From: JADCGM01 sp943368345
Lineage (GTDB): Bacteria; Pseudomonadota; Alphaproteobacteria; Sphingomonadales; Sphingomonadaceae
Direction: 5' to 3'
Assembly: GCA_943368345.1 (NCBI GenBank)
Contig: CALRKY020000023.1
Coordinates: 1-47,144, forward strand
Length of the DNA stretch: 47,144 bases
The notes under the pieces are model-generated. The model saw only the letters and a list, made by a program, of their open reading frames with translations. It searched no databases and was not told the origin of the DNA. How positions within the stretch are numbered: the stretch's first letter is position 1; each line of letters begins with the position of its first letter. Below are positions 1 through 6,766 of the stretch, in pieces. The position numbers were made by a program, and so were the translations under genes.

Positions 1-153
1 AAAACCCTGCTCCGCAAAGCCAACGAGAGAACCGTCGAAGCAACTTGGAAACGCATCGACTCCCTGCTCGACGCTTTCCCGCCCCGTGAATGCGCCAACT
101 ACCTCAGAAACTACAGGATATGCGTCAATATAGGTGGATCAGACTCTAATTGC

Positions 154-181
154 TTGACGATTACATTTGTAGTCCTATGTT
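154..181 (+). promoter_or_regulatory. Promoter of the blaI-like operon
   Basis: TTGACG at 154-159 and TATGTT at 176-181 are separated by 16 bases and fit a housekeeping -35/-10 pair. A start of transcription near 188 would leave a leader of about 20 bases before the ATG at 208, with GGAG at 198-201 as ribosome binding site. The spacer is filled by the BlaI-type dyad listed separately. Confidence 0.5.
159..174. promoter_or_regulatory. BlaI/MecI-type operator
   Basis: GATTACA-TT-TGTAGTC is a dyad with a single mismatch, and its core TACA..TGTA is the recognition core known for BlaI and MecI repressors. It lies between the -35 and -10 hexamers and 34 bases before the start of a BlaI-family gene, so autorepression of the downstream operon is the natural reading. 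Confidence 0.65.
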
Positions 182-207
182 GATTACCTGCGTAGTCGGA
201 GTCGGTG

Positions 208-573
208 ATGGTTGAGCGGATTGGCGAGGCGGAGTTAGCGGTGATGGAGGTCCTTTGGGCCGAGTCGCCGCTGACGGCGATGGAGGTTGCGGAGCGGCTG
301 GGGGCCCGTGACTGGAGCGATCGGACCATCAAGACCATGCTCGGGCGGCTGCTTGGCAAAGGCGTGCTGGCACATATCGAGGATGGCCGCCGCTATCTGT
401 ACCGGCCGGTGGTGGCACGCACCGACTATGTGGCGGGCGAATCGCGGCGCTTTGTCGACCGGCTGTTCGGTGGTCGTGCTGCGCCGCTGGTCGCGCACCT
501 GGCCGAGCGCGATGAACTGTCTCCTACTGACATCGCCGAGCTTGAAGCCCTGTTGAGGGAACTGCGGAAATGA
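208..573 (+). CDS. BlaI/MecI/CopY-family transcriptional repressor
   Basis: A 121-residue protein of normal BlaI/MecI length. The first 75 residues form the winged helix typical of the family: an AELAVMEVLW-like opening, a recognition-helix region SDRTIKTMLGRLLGKGVL, and the wing DGRRYLYRPV. The C-terminal part should be the dimerisation helices, which in known relatives contain the site cut when the sensor is activated. I chose ATG 208 over GTG 205 because GGAG at 198-201 gives proper spacing. It overlaps the next gene by four bases (ATGA), the standard arrangement of a blaI-blaR pair. A matching operator sits in its promoter. It should repress this operon until the membrane protease signals envelope or cell-wall damage; the inducer is unknown. 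Confidence 0.85.
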   Translation: MVERIGEAELAVMEVLWAESPLTAMEVAERLGARDWSDRTIKTMLGRLLGKGVLAHIEDGRRYLYRPVVARTDYVAGESRRFVDRLFGGRAAPLVAHLAERDELSPTDIAELEALLRELRK

Positions 574-2063
574 CCCCGTGGCTGGTGCAAACGCTGGTCG
601 GCACGACGCTTGCCATGCTGGGGGTCCTGGCACTGCGGGCACCCGTCGCGCGACTGTTCGGCGCGCGGGTCGCCTATGCACTGTGGCTGCTGCCCGCGCT
701 CCGGCTGGTGCTACCGCCGTTGCCGGGCTGGACCGGTTTTTGGGAACCGGTGTTCCGCCTTGAGGCACCGATGCAGGTTGGCATCGTTGATCCGGTCACG
801 GCGGCGCGACTGGCGGCCCTGCAGGCCTCGGAACTGCAAGCCGTGCCCGAGATGCCAGTGCCCGACGCGGGTTGGGCAATGGACTGGGCGCTATTGGCGC
901 TGGGCCTGTGGATTGCCGGTGCGCTGATTTGGTTTGGCTGGCAGATGTGGCGCTACCGGACCTTTGTCGGCGGCGCGTTGGCCGATGCTGAACTGCTGAC
1001 GCGGCAGGGCGGGATCGACGTGCTGGTCAGTCGCCGTGTTGACGGCCCGCTCGCCGCTGGAATCCTGCGCCGCCGCATCTTTCTGCCCGCCGATTTCCTG
1101 CGCCGCTACACTGCGGACGAACGGCGATTGGTGCTGCTGCACGAAGGTGCGCACCATGATCGCCGCGATATCGCCGCCAATCTCGCTGCACTGGCCGTCG
1201 TGGCGCTACACTGGTGGAACCCGGTGGCGCACTGGGCCTACCGCGCCTTTCGCACCGACCAGGAACTGGCCTGCGATGCAACCGTACTGGCCGGAGCCAG
1301 TGGGACGGCGCGGCATGATTATGGCAGCGCGGTGCTGAAATCCGTGTTCACCCGCACCCCGGCACCGGTGTGTGCGCTCAACCACAAAACCCAACTCAAA
1401 CAGAGGATTGGCATGATGAAGAACCGCAAATTCGGACCGGCACGTCTGGCGATTGGCAGCCTGTTCGCTGTGACGGTGGTCGGCGGCGGCTTACTGCTGA
1501 CTGCGGCTGGAGATCCCAAGGCAGCGCCAGCGGTAGGCGAAGCCTCCGCCGATCCGGTCAAGACCCGGGTGATCGTGATGGACCGGGATGTTCAGGCCGA
1601 TCGGCCGGATGCGCCGCGCGTCATCATCAAACGAATGGCCAAGCCGTCCGCCGACATGGCCGAAGATGATCTTGCCGATCTGGACGTCGAAATCGAAGAG
1701 GCGATGATGATGGCTGAACTGGCTGGAGATGAGGGCGAAATGGCCGGTGACATGGCGGCGGCGATTATCGCGGACCTTGATGTCGATGGCATGGCGCGCG
1801 GTGCGCTGGCCTCGGCCCAGTCCGGCCTGGTCGTGAAATGCAAGGTCGCCAATGTTGCGGGCGACAAGGCTGGCGAGGCGCGCACCCTCGCCGATTGTGC
1901 CCCGAACCTGCGCGACAACATCCGCGCCTCCCTGCAAAGCGCCCGCCATTCGCTCACCAAATCACGCGGCCTCACCGACAGCCAACGCGCCGCCGCCCTG
2001 TCCGGCCTTGATGAAGCGCTGAAAGAGATCGAATCCAATCCTGACCTTGGCGGGACGAAATAG
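570..2063 (+). CDS. M56-family (BlaR1-like) membrane metalloprotease
   Basis: A 497-residue integral membrane protease. Hydrophobic helices lie near residues 5-23, 36-52 and 106-126, followed by the zinc motif HEGAH at 191-195 and a downstream glutamate region (RTDQELACDA), as in M56/BlaR1 enzymes. A further helix at about 290-310 leads to a C-terminal region outside the protease domain. That region is not the penicillin-binding sensor of true BlaR1. It is acidic and Met-rich (about 350-410), followed by about 85 residues with two cysteines. BlaR1-type proteins are known to transmit a signal that leads to BlaI cleavage; by analogy this one should relieve the preceding repressor. What the novel sensor region detects cannot be read from sequence. 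Confidence 0.8.
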   Translation: MTPWLVQTLVGTTLAMLGVLALRAPVARLFGARVAYALWLLPALRLVLPPLPGWTGFWEPVFRLEAPMQVGIVDPVTAARLAALQASELQAVPEMPVPDAGWAMDWALLALGLWIAGALIWFGWQMWRYRTFVGGALADAELLTRQGGIDVLVSRRVDGPLAAGILRRRIFLPADFLRRYTADERRLVLLHEGAHHDRRDIAANLAALAVVALHWWNPVAHWAYRAFRTDQELACDATVLAGASGTARHDYGSAVLKSVFTRTPAPVCALNHKTQLKQRIGMMKNRKFGPARLAIGSLFAVTVVGGGLLLTAAGDPKAAPAVGEASADPVKTRVIVMDRDVQADRPDAPRVIIKRMAKPSADMAEDDLADLDVEIEEAMMMAELAGDEGEMAGDMAAAIIADLDVDGMARGALASAQSGLVVKCKVANVAGDKAGEARTLADCAPNLRDNIRASLQSARHSLTKSRGLTDSQRAAALSGLDEALKEIESNPDLGGTK

Positions 2064-2133
2064 GGGCGCGTCGTCCCCGCAACTACTGGTAGGCGTTGAC
2101 AGGTCCGACAAGTCGGCACAGGCTTGCGTGGCC

Positions 2134-2670
2134 ATGAGGAAAGCGCTTGCCCTTGTTGCCGTCGCGGCCCTGGTCGGCAGCATCGGCTTTGCTGGTTGGA
2201 AATATGTCAGCCCCGATGTCGCAGAGGTGGTTTCCAATCCAGCGGTAGTCGATGACTTGGTGCTGGTCGAGCGGGTGACCGACAAGGCGGACCTGCTGAC
2301 TGAGGCCGAGGAAGCAGCGCTCTCCAAGCGGTTGACAGAGTTTGAACGGCGAACTCGCCATCAACTGGTGGTGGTGACTGTACCGACTTTGGACGGACAG
2401 GATGTTGCCGACTATACGAGGGCACTGGCGAATCGTTCCGGTATCGGGCGGAAACCGCACCATGATGGCATTGTCCTGCTCGTCGCGCCGAACGAACGAA
2501 AGGTTCGTCTCGCCGTCGGCTATGGACTGGAACAGGCCCTGCCAAATGCCATGGCCGCGCGGATTTTGCAGGAGGATGTCCTCCCGCAGTTCCGGGCGGG
2601 CGATTATCCCGCCGAGTTCAACGCAGGCGTCACCGCCATCATCACGCGCGTGGCCGTTGCGGGAGGTTGA
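2134..2670 (+). CDS. TPM-domain (YgcG-like) protein
   Basis: A 178-residue protein with one N-terminal hydrophobic segment (about 4-24), which is either a signal anchor or a signal peptide. It is followed by a TPM domain: DKADLLTEAEEAALSKRL, a strand QLVVVTVPTLDG, the turn GIGRKPHHDGIVLLVAP and the segment VRLAVGYGLE. TPM proteins sit in or across the inner membrane and have been linked to phosphatase activity, photosystem repair and respiratory maintenance. The bacterial role is unsettled. The frame is open further upstream, but ATG 2134 places the hydrophobic segment at the N-terminus. The gene follows the M56 protease in the same direction after 70 bases, so it is probably in the same operon. 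Confidence 0.75.
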   Translation: MRKALALVAVAALVGSIGFAGWKYVSPDVAEVVSNPAVVDDLVLVERVTDKADLLTEAEEAALSKRLTEFERRTRHQLVVVTVPTLDGQDVADYTRALANRSGIGRKPHHDGIVLLVAPNERKVRLAVGYGLEQALPNAMAARILQEDVLPQFRAGDYPAEFNAGVTAIITRVAVAGG

Positions 2671-2772
2671 CGCGACGCTTGCTCCGCCGCACCCTCTGCG
2701 CAAGATCAGGGAGGCGACACTGCGGGGTCTGGCGGGAATTGGGGCGCTGCTGTTGAAGGGGGGGGACAGGTT

Positions 2773-4020
2773 TTGGCGCAGACGAATATAGTATTGGATG
2801 CGAAGGCGAGTGATCCGGTGGCACTGGGCTGGATGCAGGGCACACCGCCCCCACCTGACAAGATGCTGCGATTTGACGATTCCAGCGTCTGGCGCTTCCC
2901 GCAACTGCGCTGGACCTATTCCCATTGGCGCGAAATCTGGCCGACGGTGGGCGTTTCCCGCGGCACCGGGGCCGTCAGTACCCTGCCAAAGGCGCTGCGA
3001 GCCGATCTGGATTCGGTGAGCTTCACGCCGATTGGTGCGACCACGCCGACAACCTGGGGCGCGGCATTCGACGGCAATTACACCGACGGTCTTGTCGTGT
3101 TGCACAAAGGGCGGATCGTTCAGGAGCGCTATGCCGGGGCACTGTCGGAAACCGGTGATCATATCGCCTTTTCGGTGACCAAGTCCTTTGTCGGCACGCT
3201 GGCGGCGATGTTGATTGATGAAGGGAAGCTCGACCGGGCGGCGCGGGTGGACAGCTACCTGCCGGAACTCGCCGGGAGCGGTTTTGGTGATGCAACCGTC
3301 GGCCAGGTCATGGACATGACAACGGCGTTGAAGTTCAGCGAGGAGTACGGCGCGACCGGTGGCGATTTCCTGAACTTTGCGCTGGCGACCGGCACCGCAC
3401 CCCGGCGGCCGGAGTTTCGCGGGCCAACCTCCAACCTGACCTATGCCGCAACCATCCCGAAGGACGGGGAGCATGGCCGGGCCTTTGTCTACCGGACCCC
3501 GAATACCGATGTGCTTGGCTGGCTGGTGTCCCGGATTGAAGGCAGGCGGCTCAATGAGGTGTTGAGTGCGCGCATCTGGTCAAAGCTCGGGGCCGAGGGC
3601 GATGCCTGTCTGCATGTTGACCCGAGCGGCATGCCCTTTGCCGGTGGCGGGCTCAACACGCGGCTGCGCGATCTGGCGCGGTTCGGCGAAATGATCCGGC
3701 TGAACGGTCGGTACAATGGCCAGCAGATCGTGCCCGCCAAGGTGATTGCCGGCATCCGCAGCGGCGGAGACCCGGCAAAGTTCGGTGGCTATCCGACCCT
3801 GCCGGGCTGGAGCTACCATGATCAATGGTGGCATTCTCACAATGCCAACGGCGCGTTCATGGCGCGCGGTATCCACGGGCAGGCGATCTATATTGACCCC
3901 AAAGCAGAAGTGGTCATCGCCCGCTATGCCTCCCATCCGGTTGCCGGGAACCGCGCCATCGACCCCCTGTCAATCCCGGCCTATGCCGCAATTGTGGCAA
4001 AGCTGACCGGCGGCCACTGA
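2773..4020 (+). CDS. Beta-lactamase-fold serine hydrolase (NylB / class C-like)
   Basis: A 415-residue protein of the class C beta-lactamase/6-aminohexanoate-dimer hydrolase group. The catalytic SxxK motif is S134-V-T-K137 and the second-motif tyrosine is likely Y240 in VYRTPNTDVLG. GGGLNTRLRDLARFG and the C-terminal HGQAIYIDP are also typical. The start is a TTG with an AAGGGGGG ribosome binding site; no ATG is available upstream, and the predicted N-terminus (NIVLDAKASDPVALGWMQG) aligns with how relatives begin. There is no signal peptide, which argues for a cytoplasmic enzyme or atypical export. It closes the blaI-like operon and is followed by an intrinsic terminator. The substrate may be an amide, a peptide or a cell-wall fragment; beta-lactam hydrolysis is possible but not shown. 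Confidence 0.8.
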   Translation: MAQTNIVLDAKASDPVALGWMQGTPPPPDKMLRFDDSSVWRFPQLRWTYSHWREIWPTVGVSRGTGAVSTLPKALRADLDSVSFTPIGATTPTTWGAAFDGNYTDGLVVLHKGRIVQERYAGALSETGDHIAFSVTKSFVGTLAAMLIDEGKLDRAARVDSYLPELAGSGFGDATVGQVMDMTTALKFSEEYGATGGDFLNFALATGTAPRRPEFRGPTSNLTYAATIPKDGEHGRAFVYRTPNTDVLGWLVSRIEGRRLNEVLSARIWSKLGAEGDACLHVDPSGMPFAGGGLNTRLRDLARFGEMIRLNGRYNGQQIVPAKVIAGIRSGGDPAKFGGYPTLPGWSYHDQWWHSHNANGAFMARGIHGQAIYIDPKAEVVIARYASHPVAGNRAIDPLSIPAYAAIVAKLTGGH

Positions 4021-4044
4021 GGGATGCACCTTCCCTCCTCGTGA

Positions 4045-4074
4045 GGGGAGGGCGAGTCGGCTCCCCGTTTTTTT
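4045..4074 (+). terminator. Rho-independent terminator after the hydrolase gene
   Basis: Stem GGGGAG (4045-4050) and CTCCCC (4061-4066) with a 10-base loop, then G and seven T at 4068-4074. It lies 24 bases after the stop codon of the hydrolase gene. An alternative hairpin, CCCTCCTC (4033-4040) with a GTGA loop and GGGGAGGG (4045-4052), shares the upstream arm and excludes it. The remaining intergenic bases up to 4242 show nothing else I can support. Confidence 0.75.
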
Positions 4075-4242
4075 CCATCACGAACGGCCCGAGCATTGCT
4101 ATGCTTCATCCGGTCGTTCCTCCTGCTCGAAGTGTCGCAACCTCAGTATGGTCTGGACACGCCGGATGAACAACTTCCCGAAACCTCACAGCTATAGCGC
4201 CTTTCGACCAATCCAGATCACCGTGTCTGGTCGACCGACGCC

Positions 4243-5151
4243 CTAAACAATCGCCCTTTTCCAGAGCAGGCGGGGGACTAGGCTGATCGATGCCAGCAGG
4301 GGGTGGCGGCGCTGCCAGTCGGAAATCGGCACGGGGACACCGCTGTGGCGCTCAATTTTCCAGGCAAGATAATCGATGCCGCCATCAAAAGTGAAAGCTG
4401 CCTTCACCAGCCGGGCGACGGACAGCAATTTGCCCTGCACCCGGCGCAGCCACCACTGGCCGCTGCCACGCGTGGGTTCGGTGAAACCGACAATATCACC
4501 ATCAATCGTGGCGGGCAGCGTTGCGGCTGCGAGCGCAGGTGCGGTGAAAGCCCGGTACCGTTCAGGTGCGGTGTCAAAGAGCGCCATGCCCCGCGTCGCC
4601 TTCTCCGCCCGCAATTCCGCGCCGTAGGTGGCAGCGAAGGCGTCAGTCCAGAGGCTGCGCAGGGGGGCGGTGTTGCCCAAGACCGGACGGGCCGCAGCCA
4701 GCAGCGCCGGGGCTGCTCCCGCGACGGCCACCACCGCTGCACTGCGGGCCGCTTCGTCGCGAGCCCACACGAGCGCCGATGGCTGCGCAAAGCGGGCCCA
4801 GACCGAGACGTTGAAGGTCCGTTCCGAACACAGGCGGGTAAAATCCGCGCGGCTCAGCACCGCATATTTCGCCCGCATCCCGGCATGTTCGATATAGAAA
4901 ACATTGGGGGGCAGCAGCCGGTTGGCGATCCGCAACCAGCGCGCCGGATAGGCCCGTCGATAGTCATCGACGATCAGGTAGAAATCCAGCATCAGCCCAT
5001 CGATCTGCCGCGACCACAGGCAGGACCCGTAGAACAGCACCGCCTCGGCAGCGTCCGGATACCTGGCGGCCAGCACCGCCGCAAAGTCACTGACCCTGGG
5101 ATCAACCGGTTGGGCGAGTTCCGCCGCAACCAGTTCAGCAAGTTCGGTCAC
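4243..5151 (-). CDS. Tam41-like nucleotidyltransferase, possible phosphatidate cytidylyltransferase
   Basis: A 302-residue soluble protein. The recognisable part is a nucleotidyltransferase-type motif: F40-Y-G-S43 followed by D56 in MLDFYLIVDDY, then a tryptophan-rich turn (YPARWLRIANRLLPPNVFYIE). The spacing and the aromatic residues after the aspartate resemble Tam41, the mitochondrial enzyme that makes CDP-diacylglycerol from phosphatidate and CTP and has bacterial homologues. The C-terminal half is helical and unremarkable. The ATG overlaps the stop of the upstream lipid-kinase gene (ATGA), so the two are probably made together: kinase makes phosphatidate, this enzyme would activate it. 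The assignment is by motif reading only; another nucleotidyltransferase specificity is possible. Confidence 0.5.
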   Translation of the reverse strand: MTELAELVAAELAQPVDPRVSDFAAVLAARYPDAAEAVLFYGSCLWSRQIDGLMLDFYLIVDDYRRAYPARWLRIANRLLPPNVFYIEHAGMRAKYAVLSRADFTRLCSERTFNVSVWARFAQPSALVWARDEAARSAAVVAVAGAAPALLAAARPVLGNTAPLRSLWTDAFAATYGAELRAEKATRGMALFDTAPERYRAFTAPALAAATLPATIDGDIVGFTEPTRGSGQWWLRRVQGKLLSVARLVKAAFTFDGGIDYLAWKIERHSGVPVPISDWQRRHPLLASISLVPRLLWKRAIV

Positions 5152-6128
5152 GCCGCGAGACTGAGGAAGGGGACTGGCGCGGTCGGGGTGAGAATGATCG
5201 GACGGCCCCGGGTCGAATGGAATGTCTCCCCGTCGAGCACGACGCTGGTATTGTCCGCCTCAATCCGGATTTCGTCGCCCTGCCGGACGTGCATGCCCCG
5301 GGTCCGCGCGTCGCCGAGACGACCACGGATCGCATCATAGGCCGCCCGGAATACCGCGCCACGACGCTGCTCGATCGCCATGACTTTCAACGGGCCGCCG
5401 TTCTCGGCCACGACGCCACGCGCGTTTAGCAAAAGCCGCTCCAGCGTCGTGACCATCAGCAGGAAGAACCGACCTTCCATATGGCCGTCGCGGTGGACCG
5501 ACACCCGCATTTCGCCGGGACGATCCGGCAGCCAGCGACCGCGCAAACCGAACAGCACGCCGATGAACATCGCCACCCCGGCCAGAATATGGCTCAACCA
5601 ATTCGGCAGCCCGAGCGGGTAGATTTTATTGCGGCAGAACAGGATGTGGTCGGCAAGTCCGGCCCCACCGAGGAACATGCCGAGGACGGGTCGTTCCGGT
5701 CCGCCGTTGGTCAGCGCAATCAACTGGCGCGCCACAACATGCGGACGCACGTCCTGCGCGACGATCTGCAATATCTGCTCCAGCGCCGCAATCGGATGAC
5801 CGACCGCGCCAAGGTCGAGCGCAATCAAATTGGTCTTGCCGTTCGGGAGCACGGCGACCGGTGGCGGAACCGCGCCGACTTCGCCGCCATAATGGCCGCT
5901 CTGATAGAGTTCAGTGAGCGCGGCCTGCACCGTGCCGTCGCCGCCGTTGATCACCAGCACAGCGGGCTTCACCCGGGCAATGGTGCGAAGCGCCACCGGC
6001 ACTTCCGACACATTCTCCACCTCATAGTGGAAGATATTGGGGTGGGCGGCGACAAAGTCCCGCACGCGCGGCAGCATCGACCGATTGCCGGTCGAACGAG
6101 GATTGGACAGCAGCGCGATCAGGGGCAT
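5148..6128 (-). CDS. Diacylglycerol kinase-family lipid kinase
   Basis: A 326-residue DAGK/LCB5-type catalytic protein. It starts LIALLSNPRSTGN, has the nucleotide motif GGDGT at residues 62-66, and continues with VLPNGKTNLIA and a glycine-rich FLGGAGLADHI. The C-terminal beta-rich domain ends with a VVLDGE segment, all normal for the family. One hydrophobic stretch (LSHILAGVAMFIGVLFG) may touch the membrane. The frame is open nine codons further upstream, but ATG 6128 has AGGA at ideal spacing, overlapping the stop of the preceding gene. It should phosphorylate diacylglycerol or a related lipid, such as a sphingoid base or ceramide, at the inner membrane. Its partner downstream suggests phosphatidate as product. 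Confidence 0.85.
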   Translation of the reverse strand: MPLIALLSNPRSTGNRSMLPRVRDFVAAHPNIFHYEVENVSEVPVALRTIARVKPAVLVINGGDGTVQAALTELYQSGHYGGEVGAVPPPVAVLPNGKTNLIALDLGAVGHPIAALEQILQIVAQDVRPHVVARQLIALTNGGPERPVLGMFLGGAGLADHILFCRNKIYPLGLPNWLSHILAGVAMFIGVLFGLRGRWLPDRPGEMRVSVHRDGHMEGRFFLLMVTTLERLLLNARGVVAENGGPLKVMAIEQRRGAVFRAAYDAIRGRLGDARTRGMHVRQGDEIRIEADNTSVVLDGETFHSTRGRPIILTPTAPVPFLSLAA

Positions 6129-6135
6129 GGCGTTC

Positions 6136-6660
6136 CTATTTCCGGACGGCGACAATCGGCCGGATCGACAGACCCGAGCGATAGTTCATCACCACATCAA
6201 CAACCGTGATTCCGTCACGGGCGGTAAACGCACTGTCCTCGTGCTTGGGCTTGAGGCTGGGGAACGAAATTTTCGGGTTGCCGGAAAAGCCGCCACCATC
6301 GTTCCAGCCGGACTTGCCGTTGCCATCCCGGTCGTGCCGCACCGCCACTGCGAAATCACCGCGCGACGGCAGGGAAACGCAGACAACCATGTCACCGTCC
6401 GCCTGCATCGGTAGGTCGATCCGCTGCAATTTCTTGCCCTTGGCGAGGAAATCATCCGGGTTGTTGCCATAAAGCTGAACCCGGAGTTGGCCGCCCCGGT
6501 CCTTGAAACCGTAGACCCTGACCAGAACCGCCGGACCGGGCGCACCGGCCTGGCAGGCTGCGGCATCCGGACCCAATATGGTCTGGGCAGCAGCAGGCAT
6601 GGCGGCAACCGCGCCAGCAAGCACAGCCCCAACCGCGAAATGTTGCACCAGTTTCAGCAT
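6136..6660 (-). CDS. Secreted DUF2141 protein
   Basis: A 174-residue protein with a clear signal peptide (hydrophobic core AVGAVLAGAVAAM, cleavage after AAAQ near residue 26), so it is probably periplasmic or envelope-associated. The mature part is a DUF2141 domain, with VRVYGFKDRGGQLRVQLYG and the acidic loop HDRDGNGKSGWNDGGGF near the middle. The family has no assigned reaction. AGGAGG lies upstream of the ATG. It is the first gene of a three-gene minus-strand unit, seven bases ahead of the lipid-kinase start, which points to an envelope-lipid setting without giving a mechanism. Confidence 0.8.
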   Translation of the reverse strand: MLKLVQHFAVGAVLAGAVAAMPAAAQTILGPDAAACQAGAPGPAVLVRVYGFKDRGGQLRVQLYGNNPDDFLAKGKKLQRIDLPMQADGDMVVCVSLPSRGDFAVAVRHDRDGNGKSGWNDGGGFSGNPKISFPSLKPKHEDSAFTARDGITVVDVVMNYRSGLSIRPIVAVRK

Positions 6661-6766
6661 GACCTCAAACCTCCTGCGGGCTATACACGCACCCGCAACG
6701 CATTACGCCACGGTCCGGGTATCGGGGCGGGATGCGGCGGAAATTTGTCCAAGAGGCGTCCAAAAC

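Larger units (their letters stand above)
1..183 (+). pseudogene. 3' end of IS630-family transposase, probably frameshifted
   Basis: The window opens inside a reading frame whose last 37 or so residues look like the C-terminus of an IS630-type DDE transposase, ending in a segment that reads PPRECANYLRN. Family members usually finish with a short tail such as AGYASI directly after this. Here the original frame runs on into unrelated sequence and stops at 181-183, while the frame shifted by one base from position 113 reads TGYASI and stops at 131-133. A one-base insertion near position 112 therefore probably broke the last residues. The copy is cut by the window edge, so I cannot say whether the element is otherwise intact. 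The element end (possibly near the TA at 147-148) is not resolved. Confidence 0.6.

Noticed and set aside
2083..3474. 463-codon minus-strand frame across the TPM and hydrolase genes
   Set aside because: It spans two well-supported genes and the gap between them, and its composition is that of a shadow frame.
4303..5340. 345-codon open frame on the plus strand opposite the Tam41-like and lipid-kinase genes
   Set aside because: It is a mirror of GC-rich codon usage in the real minus-strand genes; the translation is Arg/Gly/Gln-rich with no domain or ribosome site.
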